Source of the DNA: Galeruca laticollis
Lineage: Eukaryota; Arthropoda; Insecta; Coleoptera; Chrysomelidae
Length of the DNA: 64,000 nucleotides
Assembly (NCBI GenBank): GCA_963921935.1
Contig: OY998177.1
Coordinates: 101,237,015-101,301,014 of the forward strand
Direction: 5' to 3'
Each line of letters begins with the position of its first letter. Positions within the stretch are counted from its first letter, which is position 1. The notes beneath the pieces are model-generated. The model worked only from the letters and a program-made list of their open reading frames with translations, had not been told where the DNA came from and searched no databases. Both the position numbers and the translations under genes were made by a program. Shown in pieces: positions 22,930 to 34,831 of this stretch.

Positions 22930-23265
22930 AACCCAAAATGAAAAATTAGATGCAAGAGTAATAGAATGTTTTGAGATGTAGAAAAACCAAAGTAATATTT
23001 TGGCATCAAATCAAAAACAAAAAAATAGAAAAAATTTCTGGTAAATTCGTGAATTTTCCTAAATAAATGTTTTTATGTACGACTTAGAGAAAAATGTTAA
23101 ATACAAAAGTTGTAGGACCTATTAAGTTCTATGAAAAAGCTAAGTAAATTTTTTGCGTCAAATAAAAAAACAAAGGAAATACAATTTTTTTTCAACTTTG
23201 ATAGGTCGCCTTTTTGTTTTTACTGGGCCGATTTGATTCAATGACGAACTCGTGTATATATATAT
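22930..23265. other. AT-rich DNA, nothing recognised
   Basis: Long A and T runs, no coding frame or clear repeat. Confidence 0.4.
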
Positions 23266-23840
23266 AAAATGAATATAGTCACATAAAATATGAGGTGTCT
23301 ATATGAAATATAAATTTCGATTTTCTACTACACCTATTTTAGTCGAAATTTCATTAATTTCGACGTATTGGCCTGACCGTTTTTCGAAGGGAAAAACAAC
23401 TACATTTCTGGCTAATACCACGTAGAATATTGAATTACATCCCCTTCGAAAACCGTGACGTCGATCAACCATTTTGTCTATACGGACATATGTGGTGACT
23501 CGCAACTGATAGCAGAAGGGCATAGTATACTGACGCGTTTCGACCTTCTTGGGTCGCTTCAAGAGTGCCGTAATGCCTTCCAGTTCAGAATCTCTAATCC
23601 GAACTGAAGATTACGTCCTCCGACAACTTCTACATGGCTCATGTAGTTACACAAGCGAGAAGTAGTCAGCTGACGCCATCCTCACTTTCAGTTGCGAACC
23701 AACACCTCAGATATATGCGACCGTATTAGTCGTATGAAATAAAATGAATATAATTTCATGAGATAGGAGGTGTCTATATGAAATAAAAATTTCGATTTTC
23801 TACTACACCTGTTTTAGTCGAAATTTTAATAATTTCGACG
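23266..23840 (-). repeat. 475-bp unit with 100-bp direct terminal repeats
   Basis: A block of about 100 bp (GAGGTGTCTATATGAAATA, then TTTCGATTTTCTACTACACCT, then a GTCGAAAT...ATTTCGAC hairpin) occurs at 23266-23365 and again at 23741-23840 in the same orientation. The 375 bp between them include the hammerhead-like fold at 23519-23577. The layout is that of a PLE terminal-repeat dimer or a small retrozyme-like unit. Confidence 0.55.
23519..23577 (-). ncRNA. Hammerhead-like ribozyme candidate
   Basis: On -: an outer stem GGCAT/ATGCC, an inner stem ACT/AGT, a core CTTGAAGC, stem II GACC-CAAGAA-GGTC, GAAA, a two-base-pair stem III (ACGCGT) and a GTC cleavage-type triplet. This is the type-I, short-stem-III arrangement described for PLE hammerheads. 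The core deviates from CUGANGA by an extra U and a lost A, so activity is doubtful. Confidence 0.45.
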
Positions 23841-24319
23841 TTTCAATTTTCAAATGGTTGAAAAAATAGGAATGCGTTCACCGATCACGATAGGGCTGAG
23901 ATACAGGTACCTCGTTTTAGGTATTTTGTCAAAATATATATTTTTTGTAATAGCTCTAATGATTTCGATTAAAATTTGCAAATTGATGGGATTCGAAAAG
24001 TTATTACGATCGTATCATACCACGATCTTTGAAAAAATCCCTAAGGGGTCATAATGGCCATCTAAAATTTGGAAAATATGGGAAAATATCTTTTTTCCAA
24101 TTAATACGGTGTTTGACCTGATGTGTTTTGTAGCTCTATTGTAGACCTTTACAATGGTATATAATAATTGAGATATTTGGTTGTACCCTTGTGGAGTTAT
24201 AGCCAAAATAAGTAGTCCAAAAATTTTTTTCTCAAATTCTGCAGACCTCTCACAAATTATTGGAAAAATCTGTATCACTTTTCCTGAGAATAGAATTTAA
24301 AGGCTGTACAAAAAGTACT
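23841..24319. other. No recognisable feature
   Basis: Non-coding, AT-rich. No repeat or coding region that I can name. Confidence 0.4.
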
Positions 24320-25105
24320 GATATCAGTCTAAAAACATCTTGACGAGGTAAAAATAGGTGACGCAAGTGCCCCTCTTATAAAAGATGTGATATAAAATCA
24401 TGCGATATATTGGGTGACACAAGTACTATATCTCCTTACAACTAATTGATATACTTGCCTTCAGCCCTGTTCCAATTATGTTAGTGTTTGTTTCAAGCTG
24501 ACTTCTTTCTTCCTCTAAATTTTACCAAAATTCATTAAAATCTCTGTATATATCTTAGACTGACGTGCATTAAAACACATTAGAAAGAAAGGGCCCCATC
24601 CGAATTATACTATAGAAACGTATTACAAAGAAAGGCTTTTTTATCTGTACTACAATAAGACCGGTTGAAAAACAAAATGCATTAAAATGAAACTGGGAAG
24701 AACACAAACAATTCATTAAAATCTCTGTATATATCTTAGACTGACGTGCACTAAAACCCATTAGAAAGAAAGGGCCCCATCCTAATTATACTATCGAAAC
24801 GCATTACAAAGAAAGCCTTTTTTATCTGTACTACAATAAGACCGGTCGAAAAACAAAATGCATTAAAATTAAACTGAGAAAAACACAAACAATTACAGGA
24901 CTGAACAGAAGTACATCAATTATTTGAAACATTTAAATTAATAAGGGAATATGTAGCCATAGGTTACCTTTATTTTAAAAACGTTATAAGTGGATATAGT
25001 ACTCGTGTCACCCTATACATAGTATGATCTGATATCACATCTTTTTTAAGGGGTGTAGTTGCGTCACCTACTTTTACCTCGTCAAGAGATTGTTGGACTG
25101 ATTTC
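24320..25105. mobile_element. Non-autonomous element with long inverted repeats
   Basis: About 120 bp at 24320-24442 recur inverted at 24983-25105, sharing TCTTGACGAGGTAAAA, TAGGTGACGCAA, AAAGATGTGATAT and GGGTGACAC(A/G)AGTACTATATC. Between them lie two 181-bp tandem units. No transposase. It looks like a foldback-type or MITE-like DNA element. Confidence 0.6.
24533..24894. repeat. Two 181-bp tandem units
   Basis: Units begin CATTAAAATCTCTGTATATA at 24533 and 24714 and share AGAAAGAAAGGGCCCCATCC and CTACAATAAGACCGGT. They are about 95% alike by eye. Confidence 0.85.
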
Positions 25106-26040
25106 AATGTCTCTGGAATCGGGAATGTCGCTTTAGAAAAGTCAAAAGTTACTAACAGAGTTAGATGATGGCTTTTTATGAACAGTTCGAAGTAGCCCAA
25201 GCTCATATAGGTAAAAAGTTTTTCGGTTATACTAGAATGGACTGACAGTCCATTGGTATTCTCAACGTATAAAATTGTATGACAAAAACTATGATTTAAC
25301 CTCGTACTAAAACGTTTCCGGGGTATTAATCAGGAAATCAGCATAATTGCCAGCGAAGCAGGAAATAAAGTTCAAATCATATTACAAAACCGTTGACAAA
25401 TCGGTGTACTCTTGCAAATACTTTATTGATTTTTTTCGGACGCTTTGATAACCGCAGAATTTTGTTTTTATTTGAAAGTATTTTGAACTAATTACACTGA
25501 TCAACAATGAATAGAATTCAATAACTCACTGATTCCCATCTCTATAGAGATAAAATCAAAACTTACATCGTGTCATTCCCTATCTCAAGATCGAACTATA
25601 GTAACGAAATGTACAATAATTTTCATTTTCGCTGTCGATAAACAGCTCAAAAACATTTCAAACGTAATCATTAATCTGCATCCATTCCTTTACAGAAATT
25701 AAATCGAATATTCCATCTCTAATTGGTTTTTAAAGAAATGTACAGTAATATGAGAAGTATGCCTTTAGAACATTTATCAAATTCATGCCAGCTACGCTAT
25801 TTCGACAGTCAGACGTAGATATCGAGATCTGTCAGATGCGAAATTAATTGTGTAAGGAACAATTTGAATCTTATTATTAAACTAAGTTTTCGAAGAAAAT
25901 TATTTGAAAGCTTCTTCTCGCTGCACGAGTTTTGTCAGCTTGAATTTTGTTTGTGTTTGTACACAAAAAAAATGATAATATCTATAAAAATATTGAATCA
26001 GACAATTTGGCTATAAATTTAGAGTAATAATGAACATAGA
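25106..26040. other. No recognisable feature
   Basis: Non-coding DNA between two elements. I see no coding frame, repeat or RNA gene. Confidence 0.4.
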
Positions 26041-26572
26041 CCCAGATAGCACCAGATATCCATGGGATGTTCTGACAGTCTTCGATTTGGAAGATAGATA
26101 TCCAAATATTATAGGGTTATTCTGGGGATATCTAGAATATCTGTGGGTACACCTGAATCGAATATTCAATAAAGTCCAGTTGGAATATCCTCATATTATT
26201 CTTTTTAGTATATTCGAATCAAATAGTTCTAAGAATATTCTATGATTATTGATTTTTGTTCAAACGCTCTTTCTGTTCCATGGGCATGTGTCAGTAGTTG
26301 CAGTTGACAGTTGACGGTAACGACCAGGGAAAAATGGTGGTTCGCCCATCTTATATAGGTTATTGTTATTGGTGAAATAGTAGTAGTATGATTAATTATT
26401 TTTGATCGTTAATTAATTAGTCAATTTTTTGCCACTCTGAAGTTGTTTAAATATGTTTCTACGGTGTATTATATGCTACGGGTGGAACTAATACATACGA
26501 CCTCACGCATCAAAACTGGTACGTTTCACTGTATTTTTTTAATGCCTGTTGATTTATCAATGCATTTTTGAG

Positions 26573-27385
26573 AAAATAATCGCTTTGCTGCTAAAACTTC
26601 CAATAAATGATGTGGCAAAGTTTGAAGAAGTTGAGTCAGCCTTGCTTAAGAATCCTATGAATATTTTGTAAGTTGAACATTCAATATTATATCCAAATCG
26701 AAATGAAACTGCCTCGAAATATTGGAGTATCTATGTGTTACTATTTATTTTTTAGTGAATGAAAATATTGAAATAATTGTTGATTTCATAAATTTTTACA
26801 ACAAAATTAATGGATGAATGTTTTCAATTGTAAGTAGAGTAGAAATTCACCTCGTTGCTAAAGCTACAACAAGATTTTTATTTTCTCAGGTAGTTTCATG
26901 TAATTATGTTACCGAGATGTATGCTATGAGTTCCTTAATCAAATTGCCTATAGTCACCTCTATTCCGTTTATTAATTGGGATTGACTAGAAAGCTCTACA
27001 CAACTGTTGACCTGATAATTAAAAGTTAAATTAGTTCTGACATTTGGTAAATAAAAGTTATTGCTGGTCAGTTGTCAAGTGTCTAGTTTCAGGCATATGT
27101 ATACTGTTCACATAGATGAAAGCGGTCTTATATTTTAGTTGGTTTGTTATAACTTTGCTTATAAACTGTAAATGTTCAATTTTCAAATCTTTTGAGATCA
27201 ACTTCCAAATTAATACAATTTTAGGTTATACCTCTGGCAAGATTGGAAGGTTCTTATTTGCAACAATATATTAAAAGATTCTTGCAAAAAATCCAGATAG
27301 AGTATTTAATGGAGGGCTACAGTATGCATAGATGAAAAGGGAAAAATGCTTTGGAAAAACAAAGCTATTTGAAGCAGTAATCATG
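26573..27385 (+). pseudogene. DUF4806-like spliced gene remnant
   Basis: Two exon-like blocks. The first (26573-26667), after an AG and before a consensus GTAAGT donor, reads ALLLKLPINDVAKFEEVES then ALLKNPMNIF, the opening of DUF4806 domains (L-P-x-x-x-x-x-x-F-x-x-x-E-x-x-L). The second (from 27224, after TTTTAG) reads LEGSYLQQYIKRFLQKIQIE, then YLMEGYSMHR, an in-frame TGA, then KGKNALEKQSYLK, like the C-terminal half of the domain. The splice phases of the two do not join directly, so an exon is missing or lost. A further exon-like block with good AG/GT borders lies at 27656-27839 but I do not recognise it. Function of DUF4806 proteins is unknown. Confidence 0.4.
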
Positions 27386-28567
27386 TTATTTTATTTTGGA
27401 ATGTACATGTAAATTAATTTAATACATCATGTACAAGAAACAAATAACTTCTAATCACTATTTTGTTTGGAATATTTCACTCTTTACTTGTCTCCTACAA
27501 GACTTATTTTTTAAATAACATATTTGATGTTCAACTTCATCTTTTAAGTTTCAGTTTTTGGGATTATATTTTGATTGTTATACATACATACATAAAAATC
27601 GCAGTAAAATAGAAATTGCTTATTAACAAAAAATATAATTATTTTATTGTTTCAGATGCCGTCCAAAAGTTGGACAAGAACATAACAAACATAGAAGTTG
27701 AAATGAAAACAGGAATTTTCTTATCCAAATGTAAGGAACGGCAGAAATCGGTTTCAAAAAGTTCGTTGAGTATGGAGGATGTCAGTGAATTTTGTAATCT
27801 CGGATTTGAAAATTATGTTAGTTTCAGTTATGTTATGAGGTACATCTTATATTTATGTATAAATAAATTAATTTGAACTCAATGTTTCCCGTGCTTTAAT
27901 GTTTTCAATTAAAAATATTTTTTTCCTATATATACCTACAATTCGAAATTTAGAAATATTCCCTAGATATTTGTAAGATATATACCAGGGAACACTGGAT
28001 CATTGTACTCCCCCTTTTCTCCTTTAGTTTCAAAGAATATTTATTTAAATTTGGGACATACCGTTTGCTTACTGAATAAGTGCGAGAGAGAAGCTTTCCC
28101 TGGCGGGTAATTCTATTCTCTGTCACACGAATGGAGCTTATGGATAAAATAATTGGCGATATTGAACGAAAGTTGCTATCATTCCTGGTGGAACAAGAAG
28201 TTGGAAAAGAATTGATATGTACATTATTGTCGTTCAATAAGTATACAGGATCTTCCAAATTTCAATCAATTACCTTTGAAACTAAAAGTGATTCAGTGTG
28301 ACCCGCTCAACAGGTATCATCCATATTAGGATATTCTACAAATATTGGAAAATTTGCTATATACGTTCCACAGATATCCTCATAATATTCCTAATATTAC
28401 TTGGATATTTGTAGAATATGCCTATTGGAATGTTCTATGAATAATCTGGATTATCTTGCTATATACATTCAGCAGATATCCTCAGAATATTTTTGAATAT
28501 TCCTGGAAAATATTTATAGAATATTTAAAAAACTTCTCATTTCGTGGTCCATAGAATATTCGAGAAA

Positions 28568-28570
<3 letters not shown>

Positions 28571-28615
<45 letters not shown>
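28571..28615. repeat. (TA)n microsatellite
   Basis: Pure TA tract in which the LTR element at 28616 inserted. The tract resumes as ATATATAT at 34832. Confidence 0.95.
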
Positions 28616-28621
<6 letters not shown>

Positions 28622-30429
28622 CTATTTATTTGATATTATACTTACTTTTGATGTGAAATTTATTTATAGAAGTTTATTATTTAGATTTTTTTGTTTTAAG
28701 TTTGGCTAGCTCAGTTTGTTTTTAATATTTGTTTAATAATTTATTTTAATTAGATTATTCGGGAGCATGAAATCCTTTTTCCCTTTGAGTCCTGGCAATT
28801 TATACTGTTGTAATGGTTGAAATAAAAAGAAAACACATTATTTGAAATCAATTTAATTATCAATGCAATATTTATTTGATAAAATAATATGCGACGCCAA
28901 TGGTTATATGTACCTATTTATTGATTTTAATAATATCATAAATGCGCATGCGTGGAAGAATTAGTCATGCGCTTTAGCATGAAACAAACAATTATGATAC
29001 GTGAGAAGCATCTATATTATACAACACAGTTTGTTAACGATGCAAACAATTGAATGGTTCAACAATAAACATAAAAGAATTTATATATATCATAGTTATA
29101 TATGATACACATAGCTGTGGGAAGAAATTAATTATATACATGGATAGAGAAATAGAAATTATATACAGAAAGACATAGTTATTACATTATGAAATTTCAA
29201 TCACCATATTTATGCAATTACAAGATGGCGTGATTAGCGTAAGTACATATTTTAATTTATATAAAGTTCGGCCTTTTATTAAATTTAATGATTTATGTAA
29301 TGAATACACTATATGAAGTCTGTTTCTTTCTTTTTTAGATCGATCATGTTTGAAAAAGTTTATCAATTTATGAAATTAAGTACTTAATTGGGATTTTGAG
29401 TTTTTACACTATTTATTGGCCAATAAATGATTTAAATACACTGACCTGTTGATCTTGAATTTGGAAGAAAGTCTCTGGATCCCAGGAACACCCACTGAAT
29501 CTCCAAAAAAAAACCAAAGTTGTTGAAAATTTCACAGATTCTTGTCGGAAAACTTGTTACAATTAACTGTAAGTATTTCTAATATTGTATTTAATAGTAC
29601 ATTAGGAGTTTAAATGTCTTATACCGGGAATATCTTTAAATTTTTAGGAACACTATCCCACACACTGCTCGCTTCTTAACACTCGCTACCGTTCTCCCTA
29701 AGCGTCCCCTCGATTCTCAACTTTTTTAAACAACACAGTCTTTTGTTCTTTTCCAGATCACTATTCAAAAGTTTATTTATTGATTCACAGTTTGTTATGT
29801 CATCTTTTACAACCAATAAGATATTGTCTTTTGTAATCAGATAATTGAAATTTCAATCACTTATCAAAACAATTTCATACATACAAATACATTAAAATTG
29901 GTTATACTTAGATACACTTACATAGTACAACATTCAATATTATTATTGATAGTATATTCTTGTTACATTCATATCAATTATAAATATAAATTCTCTTATG
30001 TTATTTGTCTATATGTCATTATTTGTTTATCTATGAAATCTATTGGATTATATTCTATTCAATATTTATATTTGTTCTTATTCTTAAATTAATGATTATA
30101 ATGAATTAACTATAGTAATATTTGTTTTCATTTCAGATGAACAGCTGTTATGTTATGAAAAATAATCTTCGTCTTAGGCAACTTTATTTACATCATTACA
30201 TTGGTTAGGCAATATCTATATTTTATGTTATCATTGAGGTAATTCCTTTTTTATTATATTGTTATAGGCTGTTATTTAATATATCTTTATTTGATATGTT
30301 GTTTAAATTAAGAAAAGTGTTTCCTTTTTACTTGTTTTCTTAAATTATGTTATTTTCATATATATTTCATACTAGCAAGCTTAATTTTATAATACTACTT
30401 CTCTTATTATCTAAGATATCTGGTTCAAT
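28616..30429 (-). repeat. 3' LTR of the pol-less element
   Basis: 1814 bp, almost identical to 33017-34831. The small ORFs inside are T-rich by-products seen in both copies, not genes. Confidence 0.85.
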
Positions 30430-30439
30430 TCCCCTCAAA
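30430..30439 (-). other. Polypurine tract of the pol-less element
   Basis: - strand TTTGAGGGGAA lies directly next to the 3' LTR. Confidence 0.6.
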
Positions 30440-31563
30440 TTTAAATTTAAATGATATCCATATCCTGGATATTTATTTAAATTTCAATTTTCTTATTATA
30501 AATGATTGATTTTATTTTATTCAAAAAATTTAACAATTTTATGGCATAATCTTACTTTCTTTAACTTTGTTTCTCAAATATTTGTTCACATTTTTCCTAC
30601 TACAAAATCTATTTCTTTCAATAACTTTCTCCTAATTCTTTCCTTAAAATATACTTGATTAAGATCAATGTCAAATTATATTTTTAATATTACTTCATAT
30701 AATACTTCTTTATTATCATTTCTTCCTAACATCCACTTATATATCAACTTATTTCTTTGTAATTACATTATACTTCTATATACTCCTCATATCATATTTC
30801 TTTTCAATATTCATTATTCAATATAATTAATTATTTCTTAAATTCATATATACATCAATATCAACTTCCTTATTCCTTCCTGTATTTTCAAGTAATCTAT
30901 AAGATTCTAATTGACATTAAACATTACCTCCTATATTTCTAATCAATATCATTCATTATTATCCTTTCCTATCCTTTATTACTTACATCTTATTTCCTTA
31001 TTTAAAAATGTGAACTTCTATTTGATACTCGAGTTATTCTTATTTTATCCCCTCTATCCTATATTCTTTAATAGTTTCATTCTATGTAAAACCAGTATCT
31101 CTTATAAATTGTTTCCTTTATTTGCTATATATATATAGATTTGCCATACTCAAATTTTTTTAAAATGTTTTAATTATAAGTTTTATCTAATAAATTTTTC
31201 TTTATATTATATTATATTTATTTTTTTAGGTTCTGAAGAAACAAACGTGATGAATTTAATTGGATTATCAGCTGCCAAATGGAAAACAAAACTCTGTCTA
31301 ATATCTACTTTATCTTTGTACACTACTTAATATTAAATTTTAAATCTATCCTTATGACTATCATTTCCTCTTTTCAAATATTATTCGTAACATAACATCA
31401 TCTATAAATTATTTATATACATGACATATATATAATTGTGTTATTCATTGTTTCTAAATTCTATGTACATTATTTATATCGACTTCCTTTCTGTATCCTT
31501 TCCCTTTTTCATTGAATTGCATTTTCGTCTCCATATTTCATTCCTATTCTCTTGTTCTATTAT
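30440..31563 (-). other. Internal non-coding region of the pol-less element
   Basis: Very A-rich on the - strand (T-rich on +). It occupies the place where pol would be, but I find no pol motif in it. Confidence 0.6.
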
Positions 31564-32946
31564 TTAATTTGCTTTTCTTTTTCTAACCTTTTTCTTGCTG
31601 TATTCTCTTGTTGTTTGATGCTCGATAAATTTCTGAAGCGTCTGTCTATTCTCTACTGTATCCTTTTTAACTTTGTTGTCCCATATCTCATAAATTTCTT
31701 CCCATGAATCCATTAAAATCTGCGTTTCCAATTCTTCCATATTATGCATTTTACTATGTATTATTTTAAAGAAAGCTTTTGTATGAATCATAGTCATCAT
31801 GTTGTCCCATTTTATTCCTGTTACTACATTATTATAAAAATTTCTTGAACATCCTATACCTCCTTTATTTCTTCTTATACTATCTTCTATTTCTTCTACT
31901 GTGTCCTTTAATCTCCGGTTCATCTCTTCTATTTCTTTATTATATTGTTTATCCATGACTTGACTCCTTCTAGTACATATGCCTGTTGATTTTTCTATTC
32001 TACCATACAAATCTGTGATTTCTTCATTCACTTTTCCTTGAGATTGTTGATTTACCTGTTTACTTACTTGTCCTTGTAATATACTGTATCTTACTTCTCC
32101 AGTTTCCTTCTTAATTTCTTCTGTCCCATCTGTGATATTTGTTAATTCCTGATTATTCTTCTCAATATTCTTAATTTCCATGAAACTTTTCATTTCTACT
32201 TCATCTATGTTCTTTGTTAACTTATTTGCTTGTTTTGAAACTTCCGTTTGGATCGTTCCCGGTAATTTTTCTTCTATACCTTTCTCTATTTCTTGAATTT
32301 TTTCTACTACTTGATTTTCTATCTGCTCTCTAAATTTCATACCGTTTTCTTGAATTTCAATCCGTATATGTTTGTTTTGCTCCACCATATCTTCTTTCAC
32401 CTTATTTATCTGCTGCCTACTTTCTTCGTTTTCTTCCATAAGTTTTCTGAATTCTTGGATACTTTCAGTTTTCACCTCTTCTATCTTCTTTTCCAATTTA
32501 TTCATATTTCCATTAATTTTATCCATCTTCCCGTTTAAGCTCCCCTCTATTCTATTTATATTTCCATTCAAATTGTCCTCCATGTTGTTCATATCTCCCC
32601 TCATATTTTTCTCCATATTGTCCATTTTTCCATCCATTTTGTTCATTTTAGCAAATAATTGTTGCATCATGTTTTCATTTATGCTCTTCAACATTTGCTG
32701 CATCCGTTGTTCGCTGATATTTATTCCTCCTTGTGATTCCCTTCTCTCTTGTTGTTCTACTTGTTCTATAGTTTCCTCGTCTCCTGTCAAACCTTCTTCC
32801 TGTGCATCACCTTCCGCTTGTTGTCCCTGTTCCAGATATACCGCTTGGTAATCTCCCATACCATGACTTCTTTCTTCCCTTTCCTCTTCCGAACCACTGT
32901 CGACTCCTACCTGCCTTCCATCTCTCAACGTAATTCGTTTTGCCAT
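31564..32946 (-). CDS. Coiled-coil gag-like protein of the pol-less element
   Basis: 460 codons, intact, starting MAKRITLRDGRQVGV. Residues 15-75 are acidic and Glu/Gln-rich. Residues 85-300 are a long heptad-like coiled coil with short near-repeats (KMDGKMDNMEKNMRGDMNN, then NLNGNINRIEGSLNGKMDKI), rich in Met, Asn, Lys and Glu. Residues about 350-460 are less repetitive (NNVVTGIKWDNMMTMIHTKA, DSWEEIYEIWDNKVKK) and end in a basic tail KKKVRKRKAN. No zinc knuckle. Its place right after the primer site and its coiled coil suggest a structural, gag-type particle protein. That is inference, as I recognise no family. Confidence 0.65.
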   Translation of the reverse strand: MAKRITLRDGRQVGVDSGSEEEREERSHGMGDYQAVYLEQGQQAEGDAQEEGLTGDEETIEQVEQQERRESQGGINISEQRMQQMLKSINENMMQQLFAKMNKMDGKMDNMEKNMRGDMNNMEDNLNGNINRIEGSLNGKMDKINGNMNKLEKKIEEVKTESIQEFRKLMEENEESRQQINKVKEDMVEQNKHIRIEIQENGMKFREQIENQVVEKIQEIEKGIEEKLPGTIQTEVSKQANKLTKNIDEVEMKSFMEIKNIEKNNQELTNITDGTEEIKKETGEVRYSILQGQVSKQVNQQSQGKVNEEITDLYGRIEKSTGICTRRSQVMDKQYNKEIEEMNRRLKDTVEEIEDSIRRNKGGIGCSRNFYNNVVTGIKWDNMMTMIHTKAFFKIIHSKMHNMEELETQILMDSWEEIYEIWDNKVKKDTVENRQTLQKFIEHQTTREYSKKKVRKRKAN

Positions 32947-32996
32947 TTTTAATTGAGTTTAAAATTTACAAATGTTTCCTATATTTTTAATAACGT

Positions 32997-33016
32997 GCCC
33001 CACGTTTTGGGTGACA
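32997..33016 (-). other. Primer binding site of the pol-less element (degenerate tRNA-Lys type)
   Basis: - strand TGTCACCCAAAACGTGGGGC adjoins the 5' LTR. It differs by a few bases from the tRNA-Lys-type site TGGCGCCCAACGTGGGGC of the gypsy element at 56773-56790. Confidence 0.6.
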
Positions 33017-34831
33017 ATTAAACTATTTATTTGATATTATACTTACTTTTGATGTGAAATTTATTTATAGAAGTTTATTATTTAGATTTTTTTGTTTTAA
33101 GTTTGGCTAGCTCAGTTTGTTTTTAATATTTGTTTAATAATTTATTTTAATTAGATTATTCGGGAGCATGAAATCCTTTTTCCCTTTGAGTCCTGGCAAT
33201 TTATACTGTTGTAATGGTTGAAATAAAAAGAAAACTCATTATTTGAAATCAATTTAATTATCAATGCAATATTTATTTGATAAAATAATATGCGACGCCA
33301 ATGGTTATATGTACCTATTTATTGATTTTAATAATATCATAAATGCGCATGCGTGAAAGAATTAATCATGCGCTTTAGCATGAAACAAACAATTATGATA
33401 CGTGAGAAGCATCTATATTATACAACACAGTTTGTTAACGATGCAAACAATTGAATGGTTCAACAATAAACATAAAAGAATTTTTATATATCATAGTTAT
33501 ATATGATACACATAGCTGTGGGAAGAAATTAATTATATACATGGATAGATAAATAGAAATTATATACAGAAAGACATAGTTATTACATTATGAAATTTCA
33601 ATCACCATATTTATGCAATTACAAGATGGCGTGATTAGCGTAAGTACATATTTTAATTTATATAAAGTTCGGCCTTTTATTAAATTTAATGATTTATGTA
33701 ATGAATACACTATATGAAGTCTGTTTCTTTCTTTTTTAGATCGATCATGTTTGAAAAAGTTTATCAATTTATGAAATTAAGTACTTAATTGGGATTTTGA
33801 GTTTTTACACTATTTATTGGCCAATAAATGATTTAAATACACTGACCTGTTGATCTTGAATTTGGAAGAAAGTCTCTGGATCCCAGGAACACCCACTGAA
33901 TCTCCAAAAAAAAAACCAAAGTTGTTGAAAATTTCACAGATTCTTGTCGGAAAACTTGTTACAATTAACTGTAAGTATTTCTAATATTGTATTTAATAGT
34001 ACATTAGGAGTTTAAATGTCTTATACCGGGAATATCTTTAAATTTTTAGGAACACTATCCCACACACTGCTCGCTTCTTAACACTCGCTACCGTTCTCCC
34101 TAAGCGTCCCCTCGATTCTCAACTTTTTTAAACAACACAGTCTTTTGTTCTTTTCCAGATCACTATTCAAAAGTTAATTTATTGATTCACAGTTTGTTAT
34201 GTCATCTTTTACAACCAATAAGATATTGTCTTTTGTAATCAGATAATTGAAACTTCAATCACTTATCAAAACAATTTCATACATACAAATACATTAAAAT
34301 TGGTTATACTTAGATACACTTACATAGTACAACATTCAATATTATTATTGATAGTATATTCTTGTTACATTCATATCAATTATAAATATAAATTCTCTTA
34401 TGTTATTTGTCTATATGTCATTATTTGTTTATCTATGAAATCTATTGGATTATATTCTATTCAATATTTATATTTGTTCTTATTCTTGAATTAATGATTA
34501 TAATGAATTAACTATAATAATATTTGTTTTCATTTCAGATGAACAGCTGTTATGTTATGAAAAATAATCTCCGTCTTAGGCAACTTTATTTACATCATTA
34601 CATTGGTTAGGCAATATCTATATTTTATGTTATCATTGAGGTAATTCCTTTTTTATTATATTGTTATAGGCTGTTATTTAATATATCTTTATTTGATATG
34701 TTGTTTAAATTAAGAAAAGTGTTTCCTTTTTACTTGTTTTCTTAAATTATGTTATTTTCATATATATTTCATACTAGCAAACTTAATTTTATAATACTAC
34801 TTCTCTTATTATCTAAGATATCTGGTCCAAT
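33017..34831 (-). repeat. 5' LTR of the pol-less element
   Basis: 1815 bp direct repeat of 28616-30429. Confidence 0.85.

Larger units (their letters stand above)
28616..34831 (-). mobile_element. LTR retroelement with 1.8 kb LTRs, gag-like ORF only, no pol
   Basis: Direct repeats of about 1815 bp (28616-30429 and 33017-34831) flank a 2.59-kb internal region. Orientation is - because the primer site (32997-33016) adjoins the right LTR and the purine tract (30430-30439) adjoins the left LTR. The single large ORF (32946-31564) begins 50 bases after the primer site. No protease, RT, RNase H or integrase motif is visible in any frame. LTR ends are ATTGRAC...GTTTAAT rather than TG...CA. The LTRs differ at only a few positions, so insertion is recent and proteins were presumably supplied by another element. 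Confidence 0.8.

Noticed and set aside
23299..23562. 87-codon open frame on - (MKRPKKVETRQYTMPF)
   Set aside because: It overlaps the hammerhead-like fold and the direct repeat of the 475-bp unit; no protein family fits, so the RNA reading is preferred.
29898..30092. 64-codon open frame on +, identical at 34300-34494
   Set aside because: It lies inside both LTRs, is T-rich and hydrophobic by composition, and is antisense to the element. A by-product of base bias.
32293..32952. Open frames on + rich in F, S and L
   Set aside because: They are the antisense of the coiled-coil gag-like ORF.
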